Shown: piece by piece, positions 39,364 to 48,492 of the stretch
Layout: each line of letters opens with the position of its first letter
How positions within the stretch are numbered: position 1 is the first letter of the stretch
Assembly: GCF_011761945.1 (NCBI RefSeq)
Contig: NZ_JAASQV010000005.1
Span: forward strand, 124,001-188,000
Length of the DNA stretch: 64,000 nucleotides
Origin: Sphingomonas leidyi
GTDB taxonomy: Bacteria; Pseudomonadota; Alphaproteobacteria; Sphingomonadales; Sphingomonadaceae
Direction: 5' to 3'
Notes under the pieces: model-generated
Seen by the model: only the letters and a program-made list of their open reading frames with translations
Database searches by the model: none
Told to the model about the DNA's origin: nothing
Translations under genes and position numbers: made by a program

Positions 39364-40775
39364 AGCGGACCCTGACCCTGATCGCCGCCGGCCTGACGCT
39401 GTCGGGCTGCATGGTCGGCCCCAATTATGTCTCGCCTGCCCCCAAGGCGCCCGCCCAGGGCGACCTGAGCCAGGCGAGCGCGCCGGGCTTCGTCGCGGAC
39501 GAGCCGCCGGCGGACTGGTGGAAGCTGTTCGACACGCCGGTGATCGACCGGCTGGTCGGCGAGGCGCTGGCCGCCAATACCGACCTGCGGGTCGCGGCGG
39601 CGAACCTGCGCCAGGCGCGGGCGAGCCTGCGCGAGACGCGGGCCCAGCGGCTGCCGACCACCAACGTCACGTCCAAGGCGACGCATGCCCGCGTTCCGGG
39701 CGCGTCGCTGGGCATCCCCGGTTCTTCGTTCGAAGGCGATACCTATGACGTCGGGCTCGACCTGAGCTATCAGGTCGATCTGTTCGGGAAGATCACCCGC
39801 GCGATCCAGGCCGGCCGTGCCGACCTGCAGGCGAGCGAGGCCGCTTACGACCTCGCCCGCGTCACCGTGGTGGCCGAGACGATCCGTGCCTATTCGGATG
39901 CCTGTGCCGCCGGCGAGCAGCTCAAGGTCGCTTCGCAGACGCTCAAGCTCCAGGAAGACACGTTCGACCTGACGCGCCGGCTCGAGGCGGGCGGGCGCGG
40001 CACCGGGCTGGAGACCAGCCAGGGCGCCGCGCTGCTGGAGCAGACCCGGGCGCAGGTCCCGGTCTATGCGGCGCAGCGCAAGGCCGCGCTCTTCCGGCTC
40101 GCCGTGCTGACCGGCAAGCCGCCGGCCGAGGCGCCCGCCGACGTGGCGAGCTGCGAGACGGTGCCGGTCGTGAAGCAGGCCATCCCGGTCGGCAATGGTG
40201 CGACGCTGCTCGCCCGCCGCGCCGATGTCCGCGCGGCCGAGCGCCGGCTCGCCGCTGCGTCGGCGCGGATCGGCGTCGCCACGGCGGACCTTTATCCGAA
40301 CATCTCGATCGGCGGCTCGATCGGCTCGACCGCGCTGGCGCCCAAGGACATGTTCAACAGCTCGAGCTTCCGCTTCAGCGTCGGGCCGCTGCTGTCGTTC
40401 AGCTTCCCGAACATGAGCGTCGCCCGGGCCCGCATCGCCCAGGCCGAGGCGGGAGCGGATGCCGCGCTCGCCACGTTCGACGGCACCTGGCTGACCGCGC
40501 TGCGGGATACCGAGACCGCGCTGGCCACCTATGTGGCGCAGGGCCAGCGCGTCGAGGCGCTGCGGCGGGGCCGCGACCAGAACGCCGAGGCGGCCCGCAT
40601 CGCCCGGCTGCGTTACCGTGCCGGCGCGGAACCGTTCCAGACCGTGCTCGATGCCGAGCGTTCGCTCGCCACGAACGAGCTGAGCCTGGCCCAGGCCGAA
40701 TCGGACTTCTCCGACGCGACGGTTACCCTCTTCCTCGCGCTTGGCGGAGGTTGGCAGCAGTCTCCCCAGGGCTGA
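39360..40775 (+). CDS. RND efflux outer-membrane factor lipoprotein (NodT/OprM family)
   Basis: Outer-membrane channel component, 471 residues. The lipoprotein signal MKRTLTLIAAGLTLSGC has its lipidated Cys at residue 17, followed by two copies of the OEP/TolC coiled-coil repeat (about residues 60 to 245 and 265 to 460). The ATG lies in the permease stop codon. It completes the adaptor-permease-channel set and so fits a tripartite pump. A separate NodT homologue in this window (59988-61457) belongs to the EmrAB-type system. Confidence 0.94.
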   Translation: MKRTLTLIAAGLTLSGCMVGPNYVSPAPKAPAQGDLSQASAPGFVADEPPADWWKLFDTPVIDRLVGEALAANTDLRVAAANLRQARASLRETRAQRLPTTNVTSKATHARVPGASLGIPGSSFEGDTYDVGLDLSYQVDLFGKITRAIQAGRADLQASEAAYDLARVTVVAETIRAYSDACAAGEQLKVASQTLKLQEDTFDLTRRLEAGGRGTGLETSQGAALLEQTRAQVPVYAAQRKAALFRLAVLTGKPPAEAPADVASCETVPVVKQAIPVGNGATLLARRADVRAAERRLAAASARIGVATADLYPNISIGGSIGSTALAPKDMFNSSSFRFSVGPLLSFSFPNMSVARARIAQAEAGADAALATFDGTWLTALRDTETALATYVAQGQRVEALRRGRDQNAEAARIARLRYRAGAEPFQTVLDAERSLATNELSLAQAESDFSDATVTLFLALGGGWQQSPQG

Positions 40776-41003
40776 ACTGCCGACCCCCGCCCCCGCGACC
40801 CCGCGTACCTTTCGGTGCGCGGGGGCGCGGCCGTTTCCCGCCGCGCCGGAACGGGCGGGAACACCGCATCTCTACCCGAAAGCGTAGCTGGGCACAGCCT
40901 GCAAGGGCGTGACCCATTGCGGTTGTGTGCCGGCCCCGCATCGCCTTCCCCCGCGCGCACGCTTGTTGCCCGACCAATAACGCAATGTGGCCTGACCATT
41001 CTA

Positions 41004-41033
41004 TTGACACTCGCGCGCGTATCGGCCTTATTG
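41004..41033 (+). promoter_or_regulatory. Putative promoter of the first TonB receptor gene
   Basis: TTGACA (41004-41009) is followed after 17 or 18 bases by CTTATTG, about 70 bases before the receptor ATG. The rest of the 325-base gap (40776-41100) begins with a GC-rich imperfect inverted repeat around 40797-40830 that lacks a T-tract and may slow transcription leaving the efflux operon. I see no other gene in the gap. Confidence 0.5.
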
Positions 41034-41100
41034 GCCTGACACCGGTGGCCAGCACGACTGGCGACAAGGCAAGCCGGGGCACAGAGGGGGAGGGAGAGTC

Positions 41101-44100
41101 ATGCGACGGACTGCTCTATTTGCTGGCACGGCGATCTGCGCCGTCCTGGCGGCGACGCCTGCGTTCGCCCAGAACACCAATATCGATACCCAGGCCAGCG
41201 CGCCGCAGGCCGAGGAGCCGGCGCCGCAGGCCGCGGACCAGATCGTGGTCACCGGGTTCCGCCGGGCCTATGCCGATGCGCTCAACATCAAGCGCGAATC
41301 CGACCAGATCACCGATTCGATCTCGTCCGACGGGCTGGGCCGCTTCCCGGACCTGAACGTCGGCGAGGCGATCCAGCGCATCCCAGGCGTGCAGATCAAC
41401 CGCGAGGCGGATTCGCGCAACGCCACGATCTCGCTGCGCGGCCTGCCGGGTTCGTTCGCGCGCACCACGCTGAACGGCGGCGGCTTCGCCGATCCGATCC
41501 TGGGGAGCGCGACCAACACGTCGTCCACGCCGCTCGGCGCGTTCAATTCGGACATCTTCTCGTCGATCACGGTGATCAAGTCGCCCTCGGCGGCGAACCT
41601 GGCCGGCGGGCTTTCGGGCAATGTCGACCTGAAGATCGCGCCTGCGCTCGGCCGCAAGGCGGGCGGCTGGGTCAAGGCGTCCTATGAGTATAACGATCTC
41701 GGCGACCTGGGCAGCCCGGCGCTCGCAGCCGGCTACAATGGGCACATCACCGACGATTTCGCGGTGTTCGGCGTGGTCTCGTGGAAGGACGAGAAGTTCC
41801 GCCGCGACTCGATCTCGGTGAACAGCTGGGCGAACAAGCTCGGTTCGATCCAGGTGGGCAACCAGGCGGTGCCGGCCTCCAATCCCACTTATCAGGCGCT
41901 GATGGCGCAATATCCGGGCGGGGTCTATTATCCTACCCAGGTCCGCCAGTTCGCCCGCCTGAACAAGGGGCATCTGCTCACCGGTGCCGGCGGCTATGAA
42001 TGGCAGGCGAGCGACACGCTCAAGTTCGGCGCGACCGGCTTCTACACCGAGCGCAACCTCGATCAGGGCACCAACCACCTGCTCTACATCGACACGTCCG
42101 CGGGCAATAACGGCACCGGCGCGCTGGCGGCCAGCTCGGCGGTGGCGCATTTCACCAGCCTGGGCACGCCCTATGTCGTCCAGACGCCGACGGGGCCGCG
42201 CGCCTATATCAACCAGTTCACCGCCGAGAATCTGCAGACCTACGACTCGATCCGCTCGGAGCCGGCAAAGCAGAAGACCTGGGCGATCAACCCCATGGTC
42301 GAGTTCAAGGACGATCAGTGGCGCGTGACGGCGCAAGGCACGATCTCGCGCGCGCAGGTGCTCGCCAATCAGATCGAGTTCGACATCATCCAGAACCCGT
42401 ATCGCAACCTGGGCACGGCGGGGCTGAACGGGATCACCGCGTCGGTCTATACCGGCGGCACCAGCCTGCAGAACGCAGTGTTCGTCCTGAACACGCCCAA
42501 TGCCTCGCACATTCCGACGGGCGGCTATCCGCTCGCCTCGCCGGCGAACCAGGCGACTCAGGCGGGCGCGCAGATGCCGGGCGCCCCGGCCAATACGCTG
42601 GGCGATCGCTTCGGCGTCACCGGCACCAACGGCCAGTCGTGGAACGCGCTCGACGCGGTGCAGCTCGATATCGAGCGCAGCTTCGCGGGCAGCTTCCTTT
42701 CCGGCTTCCAGGTCGGCATGCGCTACGAGCATAACGAATATAGCTCGATCGGCTCGCGCAATACTTCGATCGGCGCGGTCACCGCCAATGTCACGCCGGC
42801 GATGTCGCAGGTGAACCCCTATGTCGCCGACTTCTTCGGCGGCACGGCGGGCGGCTATACCAGCAACTGGCGCAGCATGGACGTGAACCAGGTGCTCGGC
42901 GCGATCACGCCGGTGGTGCTGACGACGCGCCCTTCGCAGTTCGCCAACGGCCTGCCGCCCCAGTTCGCCATGGGCGAACAATATGGCGTGTTCCTCACGC
43001 CCTATGGGCTGGTGAACAATTATTGGGATCCCAATTACTGGAACAACAACTTCACCAACACCAAGAAGGTGATGTCGGCCTATGCCATGGCCAGGTTCGA
43101 CGGAGACCTGTTCGGCATCCGCGTCCGCGGCAATGCGGGCGTGCGCTACGAGGCGACCACGCAGAAGATCGACGCGCTGGACTGCCGCAACTGCCTGGCG
43201 GGCCTGTCGCTGCTGCCGCTGCCGGTGAACCACAGCATGAGCACGCGGACCTACAAGCAGAATTATGATTATTGGCTGCCCTCGGCGATGTTCGCGGCGG
43301 ACCTGGCCAAGAACCTCGTGTTCCGCGGTGCCTATTACCAGACCTATGTCCGCCCGCAGCCGCGCGACAATGTGCCCACGACCACGATGCAGATCCCCGA
43401 TCCGGCGGTCGTCGGCACGCCGGCCTACAATGTCATCATCGGGGCGACGAACCTCAGCCCCTATACGTCGGACAGCTACGACCTGTCGCTCGAATGGTAC
43501 AACCGCCCCGGCGGCGCCTTCGCGATCGCCGTCTATCAGAAGGACATCCAGGGCTATGTCGGCCCGATCACCGATCGCCGCGTCCTGTGCCCCGCCAACG
43601 GCATCTATAACGGCATCGATTTCGGCCTGGGCGCGCTGCAGGACGATGGCACCAACTGCAATATCGTGGGCAGCCCGACCGGCGCGCGCGTGACGGCGAG
43701 CGGCGTCACCAACCAGAAGCCGATGCGGGTGCGCGGCGTCGAGGTCTCGGTGCAGCAGAACCTCGATTTCCTGCCGGGCTTCCTGAAATATCTCGGTGGC
43801 GCCGCGAACTACACCTATACCGACATCGACGGGAAGGACGCCCAGGGCAATCCGATCACGCTCCCCAGCGTCGCCAAGCACAACCTCAACCTGATCGGCT
43901 ATTACGAGACCAAGCTGTTCGGCATCCGCGTGGTGTTCAACCATCGCGGCAAATACGACCTGGCGGCGGGCAACAGCTTCGTCGGCGATGCCCGCACCGT
44001 GAAGGCGCGCAGCCAGCTCGATGCCTCGGCCTCGCTCAACATCATGAAGAACTTCTCGATCTCGGTCGACGCGTTCAACCTGACGAACGCGACTCGCTCG

Positions 44101-44184
44101 GAATATGAGAACGATCCGATGCTGCCCCGCCGCATCGACTATGACGGCCGGACCTATACGCTGACGATCCGCAGCAACTTCTAG
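41101..44184 (+). CDS. TonB-dependent outer-membrane receptor
   Basis: A 1027-residue receptor with signal peptide (MRRTALFAGTAICAVLAATPAFAQ), a TonB-box-like DQIVVTGF segment near residue 45, a plug domain (GEAIQRIPGVQINREADSRNATISLRGL given as landmark fragments GEAIQRIPGVQI and ISLRGL) and a long beta-barrel ending in an aromatic residue (TIRSNF). The type is the large glycan-transport group of Caulobacter and sphingomonads. GGAGGGAG lies about 7 bases before the ATG. The following lyase gene suggests an acidic polysaccharide or oligosaccharide as cargo; this is inference. Confidence 0.94.
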   Translation: MRRTALFAGTAICAVLAATPAFAQNTNIDTQASAPQAEEPAPQAADQIVVTGFRRAYADALNIKRESDQITDSISSDGLGRFPDLNVGEAIQRIPGVQINREADSRNATISLRGLPGSFARTTLNGGGFADPILGSATNTSSTPLGAFNSDIFSSITVIKSPSAANLAGGLSGNVDLKIAPALGRKAGGWVKASYEYNDLGDLGSPALAAGYNGHITDDFAVFGVVSWKDEKFRRDSISVNSWANKLGSIQVGNQAVPASNPTYQALMAQYPGGVYYPTQVRQFARLNKGHLLTGAGGYEWQASDTLKFGATGFYTERNLDQGTNHLLYIDTSAGNNGTGALAASSAVAHFTSLGTPYVVQTPTGPRAYINQFTAENLQTYDSIRSEPAKQKTWAINPMVEFKDDQWRVTAQGTISRAQVLANQIEFDIIQNPYRNLGTAGLNGITASVYTGGTSLQNAVFVLNTPNASHIPTGGYPLASPANQATQAGAQMPGAPANTLGDRFGVTGTNGQSWNALDAVQLDIERSFAGSFLSGFQVGMRYEHNEYSSIGSRNTSIGAVTANVTPAMSQVNPYVADFFGGTAGGYTSNWRSMDVNQVLGAITPVVLTTRPSQFANGLPPQFAMGEQYGVFLTPYGLVNNYWDPNYWNNNFTNTKKVMSAYAMARFDGDLFGIRVRGNAGVRYEATTQKIDALDCRNCLAGLSLLPLPVNHSMSTRTYKQNYDYWLPSAMFAADLAKNLVFRGAYYQTYVRPQPRDNVPTTTMQIPDPAVVGTPAYNVIIGATNLSPYTSDSYDLSLEWYNRPGGAFAIAVYQKDIQGYVGPITDRRVLCPANGIYNGIDFGLGALQDDGTNCNIVGSPTGARVTASGVTNQKPMRVRGVEVSVQQNLDFLPGFLKYLGGAANYTYTDIDGKDAQGNPITLPSVAKHNLNLIGYYETKLFGIRVVFNHRGKYDLAAGNSFVGDARTVKARSQLDASASLNIMKNFSISVDAFNLTNATRSEYENDPMLPRRIDYDGRTYTLTIRSNF

Positions 44185-44189
44185 CGCTC

Positions 44190-44228
44190 GTGCGGAGCGG
44201 CTATTCTCCCGCCGCTCCGCACCCTTTT
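44190..44228 (+). terminator. Hairpin with T-tract between receptor and lyase genes
   Basis: GTGCGGAGCGG and CCGCTCCGCAC form a perfect 11-bp stem with an 11-base loop, followed by CCTTTTCG. It starts 5 bases past the receptor stop codon and ends 16 bases before the lyase ATG. It may be a full terminator or a partial one that lowers lyase expression relative to the receptor. Confidence 0.7.
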
Positions 44229-44243
44229 CGAAGAGGCCGCCCG

Positions 44244-45299
44244 ATGAAACTGCTTCTCTCCAGCGCGGTCGCCCTGCTGGCGTTCGGCGGTCTTCCCGCC
44301 CGCGCCCAGGGCCATGCGATCCTCGACGCCGGTTTCGCCAGGGCAGTGGCGCCGGACGATCCGGTCGCACGCCGGATACGCGGCCGGGCGGGCGCTGCGC
44401 TCGAGCGTCCGCCGGGGGCGATCCCGCGGCTCCACACCGAGGGGACGCTGCCGGGCAAGGGCATCCGCGAGATCAGCCTCACGGCCAAGCAGGACCAGGG
44501 GATCGTCCTCGCCCTGGCGCTCGCCTGGCGGTTGACCGGCGAGCGGCGCTATCTCGACCAGACCGCGCGCTATCTGGAGAATTGGGCGGACGTCTATCGG
44601 ATGTCGTTCAACCCGATCGACGAGACCGGGTTCGATACGCTGCTGCTCGCCACCGACCTGACCGAGGCGGACCTGCCCCCCGCGCTGCGCGGCAAGCTGG
44701 ATGCCTTCTGGCGGAAGATGGCGGCGGGCTATCTCGACGCGATGGATGCCGGCCCGAGGAACGCCAACACCAACTGGCAGAGCCACCGCATCAAGCTGGC
44801 GACCATGGCCGCGTTCCAGACGGGCGACGCCACGCTGATCGCCCGGGCGCGGGCGGCGTTCCGCAACCAGGTCGGCGCGAACATCCAGGCCGACGGATCG
44901 GTGTTCGACTTCCACGAGCGGGACGCGCTGCACTATGTCACCTATGATCTCGACCCGCTGCTGATGGCGGCGCTCGCCGCCCGTGCGCATGGCGAGGACT
45001 GGTATGGCTGGAAGAGCCCGTCGGGTTCGAGCCTGGCCGGCGCGCTCGCCTGGCTGGAGCCCTATGCCACGGGGGAGAAGACGCATGTCGAGTTCGTCCG
45101 TTCGCGGATCCAGTTCGATCGCGACCGGGCAGCGGCCGGGCAGAAGGAATATGCGCCGCATCCCTGGGATCCGGGCAATGCAGTGAACACCTATGCGCTC
45201 GCCCGGCTGCTGGCCCCCGGCTATCGCGCCTTCGCAGCGAAGCTTGCCGAGCGCACCGGGCGCCAGCCGGCCGACTGGATCGTGCTGCTGGCCCGCTAG
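44244..45299 (+). CDS. Alginate-lyase-family polysaccharide lyase
   Basis: Exported enzyme of 351 residues: signal peptide MKLLLSSAVALLAFGGLPARAQ, then an (alpha/alpha) toroid of the Alginate_lyase superfamily. Conserved elements are NANTNWQSHRIKLA (Asn/His catalytic region) and DGSVFDFHERDALHYVTYDL with the probable Tyr/His pair. Members cleave alginate, glucuronan or related uronic-acid polymers by beta-elimination. The exact substrate is not determinable here. AAGAGG lies before the ATG at 44244. Downstream of a TonB receptor it should process imported or surface-bound glycan. Confidence 0.85.
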   Translation: MKLLLSSAVALLAFGGLPARAQGHAILDAGFARAVAPDDPVARRIRGRAGAALERPPGAIPRLHTEGTLPGKGIREISLTAKQDQGIVLALALAWRLTGERRYLDQTARYLENWADVYRMSFNPIDETGFDTLLLATDLTEADLPPALRGKLDAFWRKMAAGYLDAMDAGPRNANTNWQSHRIKLATMAAFQTGDATLIARARAAFRNQVGANIQADGSVFDFHERDALHYVTYDLDPLLMAALAARAHGEDWYGWKSPSGSSLAGALAWLEPYATGEKTHVEFVRSRIQFDRDRAAAGQKEYAPHPWDPGNAVNTYALARLLAPGYRAFAAKLAERTGRQPADWIVLLAR

Positions 45300-45343
45300 G
45301 CGGCACTGGACAGGGATCGCTCCGTCTGGCTATCCGCCCGCAA

Positions 45344-45544
45344 ATGCCAGTCATTGCCACCGTCATGAATTCGACCACCGGCCAGCCGATCCAGAAGATG
45401 CGCTTCGGCCGCATGCCCAAGCCCTGGGCCTCGTTCACTCTCGAAAACGGCGAACTGGTCGCGATCGACCGCGTCGATATCGGCAAGCCGGCGCCGGGCA
45501 AGGTGGTGGTGCCGGTCTCCGTCTGGGTCACCCCGAAGAAATAG
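45344..45544 (+). CDS. Small soluble protein of unknown function
   Basis: A 66-residue frame with strongly GC-rich third positions, typical of local genes: MPVIATVMNSTTGQP at the start and many Val, Pro and Lys towards the end. No signal peptide or membrane segment. No clear Shine-Dalgarno precedes the ATG at 45344; an ATG at 45365 is an alternative. It overlaps the 3' end of the convergent transporter gene by 17 bases. I recognise no family. Confidence 0.5.
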   Translation: MPVIATVMNSTTGQPIQKMRFGRMPKPWASFTLENGELVAIDRVDIGKPAPGKVVVPVSVWVTPKK

Positions 45545-46775
45545 GCGGGCGCCGCGCCGCCCAGGCGAAGCCGGCCACATAGAGATAGGCAAGGGCAGGC
45601 ACCGCAAAGGCCCAGCCCAGCCCGGCCGTGTCGGCGACGCCGCCGGCGATCAGGGGCAGCGCCGCGCCAGGGCCGACCGCGAGGACGAGCAGTCCCGAAG
45701 TCGCCGCAGCGGGCGCTCGGGAGCGTTCGAGCGTGAGCGCGAAGATGGTCGGGAACATGATCGAATTGCAGAGCCCCACCGCGAGCAGGCACCACGCGCC
45801 CGATCGTCCGGGCAGCGCCAGCGACGCGAGGCAGAGCGCGGCGGCGGCGAGCCCGGCCAGCAAGAGCAGCCGCGGGGCCGGCACGAAGCGCAGCAGCCAG
45901 CTGCCGACGAAGCGCCCCACCAGCGCGCCGCCCCAATAGAGATTGGCGACCCAGGCACCCGCCACGTCGAGCGGCAGGCCGAGGGTATGGGCCTGGGAGA
46001 GATAGAGGATCAGCGTGCTGCCGATCGTCACTTCGGCGCCGACATACAGGGCGATGCCGAGCGCGCCGCGCAACGCCCAGCGCGAGCGCAGCGCGGCGAA
46101 CGCGCCGCCGGCGGCGGGCGGCTCCGGCATCGCGGCGGCGGCGATCGCGCGGCGTGCGGCAATGGCCAGCACGGCGAGGCCGGCGACCAGCAGCGCCATC
46201 ACCAGATAGGCCTGCATCATCGCCGCGATGCCCGCGCTGCGCTCTGCCGCGGAGCGGATCGGCTCGGGCGAGTGGAACACCGCGCCCGCCAGCACGAAGC
46301 GCGCGCCGAAATGCACGCCGCAGACCACGCCGAGCGCGTTGAACGAATGGGCGAGGGTGAGCCGGTAATGGCTGCGCTCGGGCGGGCCCAACGCGGCGGC
46401 GAGCGGATTGGCGGCAACCTGGAGAAGGGTCACGCCGCTCGCCAGCACGAAGATCGCGGCGAGCACCACTGCGAAATCGGGCAGCCGGCCCATGCCCTGC
46501 ATCGTCAGGCATCCGCCCGCCATCACGGCGAGCCCGGCCAATATCGTCCGCATCGCGCCGAACCGGGCGAGCATCGCCGCGGCGGGGAGCGACAGCAGGA
46601 AGAAGGCGACGAACGAAGCGATCTGGGTGAGCAGCGCCTCGGTATAGCCCAATCCGAACACCCGCCGCGCCGCCGCGATCAGCGGATCGTTGTTCGCGCA
46701 GACGAAGCCCCAGCCGAAGAACAGCGCCGTCACGCTTGCAAAGGCGAAGCGCGTCGGGGCGGCGGATGCGCTCAA
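45528..46775 (-). CDS. FucP-like sugar MFS transporter
   Basis: A 12-helix major facilitator of about 415 residues, of the fucose/glucose-galactose permease (FHS) type. It has FFGWGFVCANNDPLI in helix 1, LPAAAMLARFG after helix 2 and GVTLLQVAANPLAAALG in helix 4. No ATG fits; I place the start at a TTG (46775) that overlaps the glycosidase stop codon in the TTGA manner. The upstream open frame is antisense-like. It should bring the monosaccharides released by the GH30 enzyme into the cytoplasm. Confidence 0.85.
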   Translation of the reverse strand: MSASAAPTRFAFASVTALFFGWGFVCANNDPLIAAARRVFGLGYTEALLTQIASFVAFFLLSLPAAAMLARFGAMRTILAGLAVMAGGCLTMQGMGRLPDFAVVLAAIFVLASGVTLLQVAANPLAAALGPPERSHYRLTLAHSFNALGVVCGVHFGARFVLAGAVFHSPEPIRSAAERSAGIAAMMQAYLVMALLVAGLAVLAIAARRAIAAAAMPEPPAAGGAFAALRSRWALRGALGIALYVGAEVTIGSTLILYLSQAHTLGLPLDVAGAWVANLYWGGALVGRFVGSWLLRFVPAPRLLLLAGLAAAALCLASLALPGRSGAWCLLAVGLCNSIMFPTIFALTLERSRAPAAATSGLLVLAVGPGAALPLIAGGVADTAGLGWAFAVPALAYLYVAGFAWAARRPPISSG

Positions 46776-48178
46776 CGCGGCTTTCGCCAGCGGAAGGTCG
46801 CGGCGCCGTGCGAGGCGAGGCGATAGGTGAAGCGGCGCCCCTCGGCCGTCACGTCGACGTCCCTCGCGGCGGCGGCGGCATTGAATGCGATCAGCACCCG
46901 GGTGCCGTCGGGATTGGCATAGGCGACCGTCTCGATCCCGTCCGGCGTGCTGGTCGCGTCGATCCGCCAGGCGCCGGGGCGGACGAAGCGCGAGGCCTGG
47001 CCCAGCGCATAATATTCGGGATTGCGGGTGATCGCGCCGGTCTTGCTGTCGATCGTCACCACGCCGCGGCAATCACCGCAGCCGCCGAGATGGGGGCCGT
47101 GATTCTCGTCGAGCGCCAGGTTCCACATCAGGACGCCGCGCGCCCAGTTGCGCGGGGCGCCCATCACCAGCGTGCGCAGCGTCCAGCTCCAGCTGTCCGC
47201 CCAGGGCCCCGACCAGTTGCCGCCCGAGCATTCGGTGAAGAACACGTCCTTGTCCGGAAAGGCGTCGCGCACCCTGGTCTGGGCCGAGACGTCGCCGCCA
47301 TAGCAATGCCAGGCCACGCCCGCGACATGGCGGCTGGCGGCGGGATCGGCGAGGACGCCGAGCGGATGCTCGGGCTTGTCCCAATTATGATCCCAGTCGA
47401 GGATCTTCGTTCCCAGCCCCATCCGCGCGAATTCGGGGCCGACATGGTCGCCGATGATCCGGGCGCGCTGCGCGGCGGAAAGGCGCATGCCGGGATAGTT
47501 TTCCGGCTCGAAATCGGGTTCGTTCTGGATGCTCAGATAGTCGATCGGGCCGATCTCGGCGGCGAAGGCCTGGACGGTCTTGCCGAGATAGCGGGCGAAG
47601 GGGGCATAGGCGCGTTCGTTCAGCGTGCCCTTCACCAGCGAATCGGTCGACTTCATCCAGCCCGGCGCGCTCCAGGGCGAGATCATCACCGCCAGCCGCG
47701 GATTGATCGCGCGCGCGGCGCGGGCGGTGGGGAGCACGTCCTGCTTGGCGGGCGCGATCGAGAAATGCGCGAGGTCCGGATCGGCCCCGCCCTTCGCCAC
47801 GTCGTCATAGCTATAGTGCGAGCGCGAGAAGTCCGAGGCGCCGATGGTCAGGCGGGTGAAGGCAAAGCCCAGGCCCTCGCTGCCGAACAGCTCGCGGAGC
47901 AGAGCGCCGCGCTGCCGGGGATCGAGCCGGTGCTGGATCAGCCAGGCCGAGGCATCGGTGATCGCCGCGCCGAAGCCGACCATCCGCTGCTGGCGCTTGC
48001 CCGGATCGACCGTGATCGCGGCGCCGGCACCGCGCCGGAGCGGGAGCGAAGGCTGTTTCGCCAGCAGTGCCGATTTGTCGGGCAAGGTGAGCCAGACCTC
48101 CACCTGCGGTCCGGAGGCGGGAACGGGCGCCGCGGCCGTGGCGGCCAGCAGGGCGAGGGCGGGCAGGATGCGCATCAT
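46772..48178 (-). CDS. GH30-family glycoside hydrolase
   Basis: Exported retaining glycosidase, about 468 residues. After the signal peptide (MMRILPALALLAATAAAP) comes a TIM barrel plus side beta-domain. The acid/base Glu is in IQNEPDF (about residue 220) and the nucleophile Glu in FFTECSGGNW (about residue 316). Relatives include glucosylceramidases and endo-beta-1,6-glucanases. AGGAG at 48183-48187 lies inside the first codons of a longer frame and so selects the ATG at 48178 (or 48175). It is coupled to the FucP-like transporter. Confidence 0.9.
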   Translation of the reverse strand: MMRILPALALLAATAAAPVPASGPQVEVWLTLPDKSALLAKQPSLPLRRGAGAAITVDPGKRQQRMVGFGAAITDASAWLIQHRLDPRQRGALLRELFGSEGLGFAFTRLTIGASDFSRSHYSYDDVAKGGADPDLAHFSIAPAKQDVLPTARAARAINPRLAVMISPWSAPGWMKSTDSLVKGTLNERAYAPFARYLGKTVQAFAAEIGPIDYLSIQNEPDFEPENYPGMRLSAAQRARIIGDHVGPEFARMGLGTKILDWDHNWDKPEHPLGVLADPAASRHVAGVAWHCYGGDVSAQTRVRDAFPDKDVFFTECSGGNWSGPWADSWSWTLRTLVMGAPRNWARGVLMWNLALDENHGPHLGGCGDCRGVVTIDSKTGAITRNPEYYALGQASRFVRPGAWRIDATSTPDGIETVAYANPDGTRVLIAFNAAAAARDVDVTAEGRRFTYRLASHGAATFRWRKPR

Positions 48179-48315
48179 GTCTCTCCTCATCGCAGGATCG
48201 GGAAGCTCGTGGGGATGGGCGGCAGGGCGTGCCCTGGCGCATCGACGCGGAGGGGCGGGTTGTTAGGGTGTATCGACATAAGTATTTGATATTTATGGAA
48301 ATTAGTCTTCCACTT

Positions 48316-48452
48316 CGTCATCCCCGCGCAGGCGGGGATCCAGGGTGGCGCAGGATGTCGAAGCCATTGTGCGAACGCCCTCCTGAGAGCGCCGGTCTTG
48401 GCCGCGCGCGCTCCGCCCTTGGCCCTGGATCCCCGCCTGGGCGGGGATGACG
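48316..48452. repeat. Pair of inverted REP-like elements
   Basis: Two 30-base elements, at 48316-48345 and 48423-48452, are inverted copies matching at 29 of 30 positions, separated by 77 bases. Each contains its own hairpin (ATCCCCGC...GCGGGGAT). A related copy is at 11174-11205. The rest of the 314-base gap has an AT-rich stretch (48270-48312) with a TGGAA-N7-TTCCA repeat at 48296-48312, probably part of the GH30 promoter, and no gene. Confidence 0.7.
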
Positions 48453-48492
48453 GTTGAAGGGATATGGGCTCTTGACCTAGGCTCGTCAGGTC

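Noticed and set aside
40776..41000. Strong terminator after the RND operon
   Set aside because: The GC-rich inverted repeat near 40800-40830 is imperfect and lacks a T-tract.
41116..44370. A minus-strand open frame of 1084 codons
   Set aside because: Antisense of the first TonB receptor gene, with no recognisable domain.
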